Assembly: GCA_947462335.1 (NCBI GenBank)
Contig: OX381714.1
Coordinates: forward strand, 40,831,360 to 40,895,359
Source of the DNA: Harmothoe impar
Taxonomy: Eukaryota > Annelida > Polychaeta > Phyllodocida > Polynoidae
Direction: 5' to 3'
Length of the DNA stretch: 64,000 nucleotides
Within the stretch, counting starts at the first letter, position 1. Each line of letters starts with the position of its first letter. The translations under genes were made by a program, and so were the position numbers. Below, in pieces: positions 48,392-58,360 of this stretch. A model generated the notes under the pieces. The model was not told the origin of the DNA and searched no databases. It worked only from the letters and a program-made list of their open reading frames with translations.

Positions 48392-48857
48392 TCTCATCGC
48401 TGCTCCAGCACTATGATCCATAGCAGCCCATCAGCTTGGATCTGGACCACCTAGGAACAACCAGTCTAGTTATGGAGGCAAGGAAATATCTACTCGTCTA
48501 AAAAGTACAGAAATGTGTTAACCCTTAACCCATTGTAATGTAGGTCCTAATAAAAAGATATCTATCTATATTTTAGAATATACATGTACTAAATTATCAT
48601 TTCTACTACAAAACCAGACAGTGAAGAGAATTCCCCAAAATAAAAAAAAACAGGAATCCATTATGAATTTAAACACTATTAAAACACTGTTATACATAAT
48701 TATAGGGGATAATTGAATATTTGAACCTTACAAATGAATTGTATCTGGCCCTCTGCAGTTGCCAACTTGGAATTTGTCAGCAGCGTAATCAGCCAGTCCG
48801 TTCAACATCTCTGCCTAATCATTTATCACAGAGAGGTCATCACCTGTGACTTGTGCC

Positions 48858-48924
48858 CTGGGATGGTTGATGTTCTGGTTCCATGGGATGCTCAGGGACA
48901 TGCTAGGTTGGGTGGTGTCAGTGT
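48858..48924 (-). CDS. unit II, exon X
   Basis: A 67-base minus-strand exon reading DTDTTQPSMSLSIPWNQNIN then HP, with identical peptide in the 53,914 copy. Here the donor after CCCAG reads GG instead of GT, and the acceptor has only a short pyrimidine stretch, so splicing is doubtful. A later CACAG then GTGATG is available. Confidence 0.5.
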
Positions 48925-49269
48925 CTACTATTTTTAAAAATAAGTCAGATAATTCGATAGGTAGGTGTTGAGGATCAGTTTTCCAAACTGTGCAATTATC
49001 AAAATAATTAGGTTTTGGAATTCAAAATTGTACATGAGGATTCCTATATATATATATCTGAATTAAACCAGAGCAATGGAAATGACACACCCAATGTTAT
49101 GTATGGCATCCTGGTGCTCCCTGATCTTTAGGGGTACATTTTAGTATAGTACGAATACAGGGAGTGATCCTTTAATTGGACAATAAGATGTTAAGAGGCT
49201 TTGAGTCTCCCTTTGTCCATGCTTTATGTGGCCACTCTCACTCTAACCCCATCCTACAGCCCTACCCCT

Positions 49270-49410
49270 TACCAAGTAGCACTCTAGTAGCGTTGGTCTG
49301 ACCCTATTCGGGAGAGTTTCTCAATAATGGATATAGATGGGGGAGCAGCTCAGAATGGAAAGGAGCTGGATAGGAGCTGTAACGTGTGGGTGTGATGGAG
49401 AGGTGTGCAG
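49270..49410 (-). other. conserved block W (copies at 50.8 and 56.9 kb)
   Basis: The plus strand has ATGGATATAGATGG(G/T)GGAGCAG in three copies (49,328; 50,875; 56,964) with alignable flanks. Minus-strand frames such as LSITPT(R/S)YSS are open over short stretches. Exon status is unclear. It always lies on the 5' (minus-strand) side of exon X. Confidence 0.5.
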
Positions 49411-49649
49411 TGGTCTCTGGGAAAGGGGTGACATATAGAGGTAGTGTCTGTGGCAGGAGGAGCAGAGGCATTGATATAAATAGCATTGATCGGCCCACGT
49501 CATATGAGAAAGTAAGGCAATTATTCAAATAAACCCATTACTATGTATGTTAGTTCACCATGCATGGATTTGTAAGACAAGATCTCTACCTAGGAAGGTC
49601 TAGTCAGTGCTATGTGGACGCAGACAATGATGATGATGATAGTCGGCAA

Positions 49650-49735
49650 GAATATTTGCAAATGACATGGAGAACCATCGAGAATTGACAGGCACAGAAA
49701 TAGGAGTCATCCTGCAGAAGATTAGGAGGCAGGAG
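49650..49735 (-). other. possible conserved block V (copies at 51.9 and 55.6 kb)
   Basis: Minus-strand translations PISVPVNSRWFSMSFANILA (here), ISPPTCHSSFWVNFLQDVFT (51,890-51,975) and ISPLTFRTFLPEAFTYLHWG (55,560-55,625) can be lined up with gaps. Similarity is modest and splice sites were not settled. Confidence 0.3.
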
Positions 49736-50789
49736 TGAGGAGAAAATGCAGATGATAGTACTAAGATTGCCGCTTCCTGATTTTTACTTGACTTTCAATA
49801 TACTACTGGCAGATGACTGCAGACATTATGTGTCATCCATAACTTACTTTTTATTCATGTTAATATTGGGGATCGTATTTTGTCAGTTAATTTTCCTTGC
49901 AGTTAAGTGTTTGTTTTCTATTACAATTCTACAATATCTGGGAGATGTAATAAAAGGGGTGGTGTTGACAATGATACTTGTATGGGTCTCTATATGTGTT
50001 GTGTCAAATTGTCATAGCGATGCCTGCAAAGAAGAAAATTAAATAATTCCTAGGTATACAATATTATAGGTGTATATCTTAGTGTAGCTAAAGTAGATGT
50101 AGTACAACTACAGTGGATTCTGCCATGTATATACCAGTGCCTTGAGGCCATGACTTAAAACTTACCCTAAAATGATTGATGGTTTGCAGAATAATGACAT
50201 TACACTTATAGAAGTACAAGCATTTTGTTTTCATGTCAAAATAGCATCAAATAAATCCTGTCCCCATCCAGATATTCCCTAATCTTCTCAATTGTCTCAC
50301 CAGATGTTCACATGAGTGAATTATTGGAACCCCTGCAACCGGAATCCAATTCTAATACCCACAGGTTTCCACACCATGGTTTAACATAATAGAGGGAGTA
50401 CGCGCCTATTAAAATATTTTTGCATCAATGACCACCACAAGTATCCCCCTACGAGTCATGCAGATATCACTGATGGTGGTTCTATGCTGTATGGACTTGA
50501 TAGCAATGTAAAAGGAGCCATAGAAAGATTCAGTATTCCTTTAAAATATGGACTCCTTTAGTAATGTACACTACCTACTCTGGATCGTGACTAATCCTTC
50601 ATCTGTCTTAGGGTAGTGAGGGAAATACATCTTTGAGGTCTAATATCTTAAAAGGAATAAGCTTTTGTTATCAGGATGGAGGATTGAACGCGTAAAGGTG
50701 ATCCTTTTAAAATATTCCACAATATTCTTTTGCAGAGAGAAGTAGAATAAGGGGCAGTCCTTGTTCATACTTCACTAGTCCATTTGGTA

Positions 50790-51975
50790 ACACGCTCCTA
50801 CCCTATTTCCCTACCTATTTCCTCCAAATGTAACATTCCAGCAGGCTGACCCTACCCTGTGATGCTGCTCAGTGATGGATATAAATGTTGGAGCAGCTCA
50901 CAATGTAAGGGGGGCTAGATGTAGGATCTGCGTAACCCATGGAGTAAATTGTGGTGGCAGTTGGTTTTCAGATGGGATCTATGTGTCTATATGAGTTTCT
51001 CAAAAAGAAATCCTAGAGGAGCAATATCACCACTCGCGCAGCTACCACATAGTAGACTAGAGCAGTACTACAATTTTGAATGGGACACACTAGGTGATTA
51101 TGCCGCTTTAAGCCTGGCTCTATCAAATATCATGTTCTCCTAGCCTAATGTAGATATCTTTGAGATTCTACTATTGCAGCAAGTTCGAAGTATCAATGAA
51201 TGTATAGAGACATCATGACCAATGGCAACCTGCTTTCAGTGTGCAACACAAACTGCATGTCCACATACTTCTAATATATCTTTCTGTTTAGTATATAAAA
51301 CAATACGTTTCAGACATTTCTCTGCCCTTTAAACGCTGTCAAATGCTCTTTATGTGAGAATTAATGAAGAACAGCAAGCTCCAGTTCTCTTATCTAACGG
51401 ACTTTCCTTAGACACTGCCTTGGGCCCTATATCTTATTCCTAAGAAAACGTTTCATATAAGAAATGTGACTGACAAATGTGTAAGTATCATGCCCTCACA
51501 ATCCTCCATTCTAATATAAACATTTTGAAAGACAATTCTCTTGTGAATCTCCTGATTTGCTATGTGAACTCGCAAATATTGTTGTTACAAACAGTGTTGT
51601 GATAATTCTGCTAGAACAAATGTAAACACTCCTTCATTATATAGACAAGTAACCCTTTCTTGATGGATGGGCCTACCATGTGCACACGTTTATGTGTGAA
51701 CTCACCTAGATATAAGACCATCATGATGGTACGATGATGTAGATAGATCGCTTTGCACGGGGGTTCTTCAGGAAATTGAATGCGCCAGTATGTGCACTTG
51801 AGCTGGAATAATAATCATGGTAGCAATTGGCAAGAACACACATCAGGGTTTAATATTACATGTGCTCCCATCTCCAAGTGCTGGTCGGCAGGATATGTAA
51901 ATACATCTTGCAGGAAATTAACCCAGAAACTAGAGTGGCAAGTAGGCGGGGAGATCATCTGAATCTGCCTCCACT
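50790..51975 (-). repeat. partial array unit III
   Basis: Contains a copy of block W (50,790-50,930) and a candidate block V (51,890-51,975) in the same order as unit II, but no exon X or later exons. The rest is unassigned AT-rich sequence. Confidence 0.45.
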
Positions 51976-52514
51976 TTTCCTATACTACTAGCTCCTGAGT
52001 CTCTCATACCTTATAACATAGTATTGTGGTGCTATCCCTGTGAGCACAGGGACCTGGGATAAACACTGCTTTGTCCAACGCCACAGCATTGGAAGTAGAA
52101 TGATATTAGATTGAAATTTGAGGCAAATAGACTTAGCTATTCTGATTCCATGGGTTGGTGCCTCGAGTATCAACCATGTGGACTGTAGTTCCAATTAGCG
52201 TTCACTTTCCACATATTGGGCATTTAAAGGAAGATTAAAAGAGCTTTCTGCCATTGCATCTTCTCAGTCAAGAAGTGACATGTTTATTAGAGTTGGCAAT
52301 GTCAGTCCAATCTGGCTGGAATAGAAACCGTCCTGCCCTCGTAATACGTTATCAGAGGGGTCCATGTAGTGGCTCCAACTTAGATCCTGAGCCTCTGGGG
52401 TTCACGTTGGTGTCAGGTGAGAGAGCAGACAGACAGTAATAGGCCCATAGGTAGAGGGAGACCTTTAGAACTAAGTACTTTATTGAACAGTGTTAGAATT
52501 AAGTAGCGTAGCTG

Positions 52515-52858
52515 CACAGTATAAAAGGAAGTATTTTTGGTTTCCAGTATCACATACTGTTGAGCTACAAACTCACCTACTCTAATCCAAAATCTGGAGA
52601 TTGTGGGTTCGACTCTCACCTAGACACAAAATGTAGTACATGTATTCAAATATTCAATAGTTAATATTTCTATATCAATGTAGGTTGAAATTCATGTCCA
52701 ATGGGTTAAAGATTATAGAGAAAGAAAAACGTACTAGCTAGTGTCCCTAGGTCAGACACAAACCCACGACCTGCTGTGTGTGGGATTTACGGTAGATGAG
52801 TGTAATTGGACAGTATGTAATACTGGAAACCAAAAATACGTCCTTTTGTACACCCTCA
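52515..52858. mobile_element. inverted pair of tRNA-like units
   Basis: About 110 bases at 52,515-52,626 recur inverted at 52,736-52,858 (shared AGTATTTTTGGTTTCCAGTA, then CATACTG). The left one contains GTGGGTTCGACTCTCACC, a B-box-like sequence. It suggests two SINE copies head to head or a fold-back MITE. Confidence 0.55.
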
Positions 52859-52975
52859 GAAAATTGAGCGTCAAGTGCTGTCCCCAAAAGCACCCTCACC
52901 TGAAAGTCAGGCACTGCCTGGCTTTCAGGTCAGAGTGCTTTCGGTCACAGTGACGCTCACTTTTCTGAGGGTGTA
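52849..52975. mobile_element. 127-bp hairpin MITE
   Basis: Near-perfect hairpin: TACACCCTCAGAAAATTGAG at the left and its complement at the right, with the palindrome AAAGTCAGGCACTGCCTG at the centre. It overlaps the end of the preceding inverted unit. Confidence 0.8.
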
Positions 52976-53352
52976 CTATTCAACTACATTATATCATAGT
53001 GTGCAGCCACACTAACTTCTGACAGTGAAAGCAGGATATCATAATTATGATGTAAGCTAGTCACAATGTCATATTTCATACCTGGGGGGTAGGGCAGAAG
53101 TGCAGTATGAGGTTTGTAATGCTTGACTTCTATAGATATATAGATATCCAGGAAACAGAACTCTGAATCAATGCTTGTAAAAAGTAAAATACACACCATC
53201 AGCCATGATATAGGACATCATGAAATCAGCACCCTATTTCCTTAGTGGAGATTAGTAGATTGCTCTATAAATACCATTGTGGGTCAATCCACATCGAATA
53301 TAGGTGTGCAACAAATAGCTGGTTAGTATCTAGGAATGGAACACTATAGCCT

Positions 53353-53605
53353 GGGCTCCACTAGGGCGGCACAGTTACTGGCGAAACGTGGCGATCTTTT
53401 TTAATGTTTTGATTTGCCCATTTCGCCTAGTTTCGCCTCATTTCGCCTCACATCGCTGCAGTGTCGCCCTGATTGTCGCCCTTCTACTGGCGTAACATAG
53501 GGCGACACTGCCGCGAAATGAAGCGAAATGTAGCGGTCCTTTCTGGGACAAAGGAAAAAAAGAACGCCACGTTTCGCAGGCACCTGTGTCGCCCTAGTGG
53601 AGCCC
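53353..53605. mobile_element. hairpin MITE, GGGCTCCACTAGGGCG ends
   Basis: GGGCTCCACTAGGGCGGCAC and its complement GGGCTCCACTAGGGCGACAC end a 253-bp unit full of TTTCGCCT and GGCGACA repeats. Confidence 0.8.
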
Positions 53606-53913
53606 GAGCTTATGAGAGAGGCCATTACCGAACCAATTAAGAGTAAATATACACGAGTAGGATATATCAAGGCGGGCACTTCAAGAAGCAATTAAATTGT
53701 ATAATGTAAAATATAATAGTACTTCTCTTTAGCTATTACCGGGTATTCCCTCACAATATAACAGAAATGCCTTAGTAGTCGTTTTAACATGCGTATGCCT
53801 CTATACATGTACACCTATGGTGGAGTCTGATTCAGTAACCCCATAGCCATGCTCTACCCTCTGAATCACCACGGCCACGCAGCATGGGCAGGTCATCACC
53901 TGTGACCTGTGAC

Positions 53914-53980
53914 CTGGGATGGTTGATGTTCTGGTTCCATGGGATGCTCAGGGACATGCTAGGTTGGGTGGTGTCAGTGT
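53914..53980 (-). CDS. exon X, third copy
   Basis: A 67-base exon on the minus strand between the acceptor GTGGTCTGGTAG and a donor CCCAG then GTCACA. It reads DTDTTQPSMSLSIPWNQNIN then HP, starting and ending with split codons (one base needed before; two bases left over). Nearly identical to the 56,306 copy, including flanks. A tRNA-like A-box sequence lies on the minus strand at about 53,845-53,880, just beyond. Confidence 0.55.
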
Positions 53981-55823
53981 CTACCAGACCACAGAGGTGG
54001 GCAGCGGGAGATAACGAGAGGCACCAGTGTTCATTTCACTCTCTGTCCAGGTGCTGCTATCTTTTAAACCTTAATCACTGTTTACGTTGAAAATGGACAG
54101 ATTTTGTCAATAGCATGTTTTGGCTGAAATGCCTTAATATACTTTATTTTCATCCTATGAGTATTGAAACTTGACAGCTTTTAGTAAATATTAAAACCTT
54201 TATAATAAGGTTTTGCATCAAATATAGACTGATGTCTAATTTGATGGTGTTTAGGGGAAGATGCGTAATCAGTGCTTCCAATTTCTGTCCCCTCCATGGC
54301 CTATATTGAGGAATTTAGCCTGGTGCAGACTGCATGGTAATGGGACAAGATCGAGGAGCAGCATTAGAGAGAGTGTGTGAGGGTGGGGTTTCATGGAATT
54401 GGGAAAGTGGACTGGACATTCATGTGGGCTCTCTCTTGGTCATATTTACATTGGCTGGTCTAATGTTCTGATATGATGTTTTCTAATAATGACATATCTT
54501 ATTGTGCACTATTAGTACAGGATTGAATCATCATTAACAACTGCTTTCTACAATATTTTGCCCCTTTTCAAATTCAGTACTCATGTCAGTCAATTTGATT
54601 ACTAGGGCCCCAACAGCCCACTACTGCCGCTAGTGCCCAGTGGCCTGCTGCTATAGATAGGATGAACACCCAATAGCAGACACTCTGTCCACTAGGCCCC
54701 TCCTCCTGCCAGTCTTGTAAATTTTTCTTGTGCAGTGGGTATATGTATCAAAAGCAGCATGAGATGAACTGTAGTTGTATCGATAGAACTGATTTCTTTT
54801 TTAAACAGTATCCTTATTTTCATTTTTCCTCCTGTGAACTATCTGAAGTGATGTGATCGAAAATGTTTAACCAACTTAATTCTGTATCATTTTACTATTT
54901 ATTAATGAGGGATGTGTTAATAATAAAGAAAGGTTCACCCAGGAATATTTTGACCATGGGAAACTTCATTAGAAGAAGACAATGATCGGTACAACTTTCA
55001 AATTTAGATAACTATCCCCCTTTTTTTATCGTTGGTATCAGGTGGATAGCACCAACTGTCAGGAGTTTCAGTATCCAAAGGTCAAAGAACCTGAGGGATC
55101 GACCACTTTGATACTATAAATAGGACCCTGGAGAGATGTATGAACATGTTCAGGCAGTTAGTCTTATCTACAAACACAAGACATAATAGCTGTAATGATT
55201 ACTATTTATCATATCTTCTAAAGGTCATCTGTCTGGCAGGGCTCAGCCCATGTATATAATTATGTGTGTGACTTAAAAAGAAGGGAATGCTCTTTCGTTT
55301 GCTAATTTAGTTCCATTGTAGGCTTATCAAGAGTAGTAATGGTGATCACTCTTGATGCCAGTCTATCCTGTGATTCATCAGCCTAGAAGAGCCACTGCTG
55401 TCATAGTTATGGTTGGAAGCAGGTCATATGTGGACTGATATCATGCTAAAATATATTTCATAATTCTAATAATTTATTTATGGCGATAATGATTGGGACA
55501 ATTCTCAGACACATGCATAATATGTTGTGATATTTGGTCAATCTCCAGACGTCTCCCCAATGCAGATATGTAAATGCTTCTGGTAGGAAAGTACGAAAGG
55601 TGAGAGGGGAGATATGCACCTGCCATATACATGTACAACTGTTACCTGTTAAGCCTGGACGTCATAATGACTTGTTTGTTGCACAGTACCAAGTACTGGT
55701 CCAATAATTAGTTCTTATTATCCATCCATTGGGTATTCAAAACAAGATTTCGGAGGCAACTTTCCGCCAGGTATTTGTACTGTGCCCACATCCAATTAGT
55801 TATTATTTCCATCTAATGTGCAT

Positions 55824-55953
55824 CTAAATGATGATTCCCAGAACCTTGTGCCATTCGAGATTCTTGGAAATGGTTGACATGTAGATGAGACTCAAGATTA
55901 TGAGGAGCATGCTGACCAGTAAGAAGTTGTTTGGCCTCGATGCTGAGGTAGTA
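55824..55953 (-). CDS. candidate terminal exon with transmembrane segment
   Basis: The minus strand has an acceptor with a pyrimidine tract (CTTTCACGACTTATTCTCCTAG), then one base, 42 codons and TAG. It reads TTSASRPNNF, then the hydrophobic LLVSMLLIILSLIYM, then STISKNLEWHKVLGIII. Its one-base start matches the two bases left by exon X at 56,306-56,372, 350 bases upstream on this strand, giving a Ser at the junction. This suggests a protein anchored near its C-terminus with a short tail. Confidence 0.45.
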
Positions 55954-56193
55954 CTAGGAGAATAAGTCGTGAAAGGTAATATTTCAGTAATAACTGAAAG
56001 GTAGTGTATACGCAAATGTATTTATATCAACCCCCCCCTCCTGCCCATATAATTATTGCAAGTCCAATGGTTTTGTATCTGAATAGTGAGTGAGCGCCAC
56101 CCCCTCCCCCTCCCCAGTCTACTAAAAAAATGTATTTTACAGCAACAACAATTCCTTGTGTAGAATCGACACATGCTGGGCATTTTAAAAACA

Positions 56194-56252
56194 GCCAACA
56201 AGGTTGAAACCTGACTCAATAGCCTTATACCAGCCAACCTCTCAGCCACCCC
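56194..56252 (-). mobile_element. tRNA-like SINE head
   Basis: The minus strand reads GGTGGCTGAGAGGTTGGC (A-box-like, similar to tRNA-Leu/Ser) and, 24 bases on, TCAGGTTTCAACCTTG (B-box-like). It does not close as a full tRNA. Confidence 0.5.
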
Positions 56253-56305
56253 ACCATGGTCATACATCACGGGAAGGTCATCACCTGTGACCTGTGACCT
56301 GTGAC

Positions 56306-56372
56306 CTGGGATAGTTGATGTTCTGGTTCCATGGGATGCTCAGGGACATGCTAGGTTGGGTGGTGTCAGTGT
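56306..56372 (-). CDS. exon X, fourth copy
   Basis: The peptide equals the 53,914 copy except His to Tyr near the end (NINYP). The acceptor is CTGTGGTCTGGTAG and the donor CCCAG then GTCACA. Three GTCACAG units follow, against two in the 53,914 copy. Phase-compatible with the transmembrane exon at 55,824-55,953. Confidence 0.55.
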
Positions 56373-56899
56373 CTACCAGACCACAGAGCACAGGTTTTAA
56401 CTAGATCTCGGCTTGGTGAGTGAGTGGGCTGTACATTGGGTAATATAGAAAGATGTGTTACCAAGTGTTCACAGTCTTCTTATGTTAGTGACTTTCGCTC
56501 AGACTGTTAAAATCTGCAGTGTTCAACTCTCAACAGGCAGCAGCGTACACACTAGAGTCATGCACCTAATGCCTGTTCTTAACAGTCTGAGGGGAGATCG
56601 GTAAGATGACCGTGGACATTTGGTATGACACCTCTCTATATTGGTACCCTACAGCCTATAGTAACTCACCAATCCAAGGTCTAGTTAAAACCTTTGCAAC
56701 AGAGTGAGACAAGCTATGGGGGGGGGGGGGCAGTTTATGTAACAAAATGTTACAGTACAGTATAGATCAGCTGTATGCATAGGAAATATATAAACAGCTC
56801 AGGGACATCTCTAGATCTTACTATAAAGGCACCCTTGTAATAGAAGATGATGCACTTGTTCATGTTTTATATGGCCACTCCGCCTACCCCTAACCCCCA

Positions 56900-57090
56900 A
56901 CCCATTACTATGAGGTTTCCTACCATAGGAGTGAGCTGACCCTGTCCAGGCGAGCTGCTCACTAATGGATATAGATGGTGGAGCAGCTCAAGATGGAGAG
57001 GACCTGGAGCTGTAGGATGTGGGTGTGATGGAGAGCTACAGACCGGTGTCTGGGCCAGGAGGAGAACTGGAGGAAGGGTCTGGGGTGGTA
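56900..57090 (-). other. conserved block W, third copy
   Basis: Matches 49,270-49,410 (shared ATGGATATAGATGG, GGAGCAGCTCA and GTGGGTGTGATGGAGAG on the plus strand). It marks the last recognisable piece of the array. Confidence 0.55.
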
Positions 57091-57169
57091 GATGTGTGTG
57101 TGTGTGGTGGTGGAGGGGTGGGGGCTCATAGGAAATGTGTGGGTAGATGATTGACTCCTATCCTAGAAA

Positions 57170-58150
57170 GGAATTATTCCTCTGCACATTCGCATCTCAG
57201 TCATGATAGCTTGCATATGATACTACAATAATCTAATTTAGGTAAATCCCTTCATGAACGTCAGGACTGCATGACTGTTATTAGATCGAACCGTTTTGGT
57301 TGCTTAAGGAAACATTACGCTTAGGTTAATCTCTCTATAGAAGTATGCAGACATTCCACCGATTTCTCTCATTTTAAATACTACTAGAGTCACTCATTCA
57401 ACGATTACAATCACTTAGCATTACTCTTACAGCGTGCTCTCTACTTGAATAATATAATTTAAATTTATACTAATAGATGACCCCGGTGAGTTGTCTAAAT
57501 AAAGGTATGAAAGCTGTAAGAATGACAAACAATGGCTGTATTGTGGGGATTGATTTAGACAATGTATCTAATACGGTAGTTAATGATACTCTGGCTGTAA
57601 AACATTGAACTGAATTAATCATAGAGTTAAAGTCGATGTCACAATAGTCGATGAAATACCCAGAAGAAGCCATATAAAGCCATGAACATAACAAATGTAT
57701 GACTGTATGTTATATCTCATTACTAGCATCGCCTACATACATGTACAAGCGTGTCCTTGTTACCTTAAATTACCATTAGAGCATTACCAAGTCATTCCGT
57801 AATGAGTGTGTCGGATATGGCTACGGCCACAGGGCTAAGAATAGAATTAACAAGACTTGATGGAGGTAGGCAGGATGGGAGACATACAAGTCGACACACA
57901 AAAATAACCATATTGTATAAACCTGATCTTGAAGGAATTAATATAGGTCACACTCGACATTTTAACCTGTGGTCTTATGTTGTCAAGCTGGGGTAGTTTG
58001 ATATCTAAAACACAAATAATTCCTTGGCAGGATGATCAAAGTGGTGCTGAAGGGTATTTGGCAGGTTCTCTGGTGTGTGGCATGAACCTTGCTGCAGCTC
58101 TTGCAGATCACCACGAGTGTAGAAATGAAGGAGACACCCGATAGGATCAC
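57170..58150. other. no supportable gene
   Basis: AT-rich. A 74-residue minus-strand frame (57,470-57,694) is open and partly hydrophobic, but has no splice or homology support. Confidence 0.4.
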
Positions 58151-58151
58151 A

Positions 58152-58360
58152 TACACATAGAAATCGTCAGTCTGACTCTCTTCTCAGAGTAAGCATAGCC
58201 CAACTCCCCCTTTGAAATGAGTCTGGACTCATCTCTAAAAAGGAAAGTCATGCAATGATGCACTCCACAATATCTTCCTCCTTAAAGGGGGGTCATTTTA
58301 ACGACATATCTGACTCGGTAAACTAAAGAGAGTCACACTAACGCTCTTTTTCTATGTATA
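58152..58360. mobile_element. hairpin MITE, ACACAGA / GGGAGTC family, diverged
   Basis: Ends TACACATAGAAATCGTCAGT and TATACATAGAAAAAGAGCGT, inverted, with GAGTC-rich inner arms. Confidence 0.65.

Larger units (their letters stand above)
40200..49730 (-). repeat. tandem segmental duplication, unit II
   Basis: Second large copy of the array, colinear with unit I but expanded by several MITEs (43,411, 45,323, 47,371) and a SINE-like unit. It extends further 5' on the minus strand, with blocks at about 49,270-49,410 (W) and 49,650-49,735 (V) that recur in the partial units at 50.8-57.2 kb. Exons b, d, X and Y are open here, whereas c, e, g and k show frame or phase problems. Confidence 0.85.

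Noticed and set aside
48860..48935. Plus-strand peptide VDVLVPWDAQGHARLGG repeated in copies of exon X
   Set aside because: The minus-strand frame explains third-base differences as synonymous and has splice sites at the block edges. In the plus frame an upstream stop lies adjacent in the 53.9 kb copy.
49746..50042. 98-residue hydrophobic plus-strand ORF resembling a small membrane protein
   Set aside because: AT-rich sequence easily gives hydrophobic frames. It is on the strand opposite the array and is not conserved in the other units.
52560..52626. Possible tRNA gene (GGTTCGACTCTC B box)
   Set aside because: No matching acceptor stem or A box at the right spacing. An inverted copy nearby shows it is a repeat unit.
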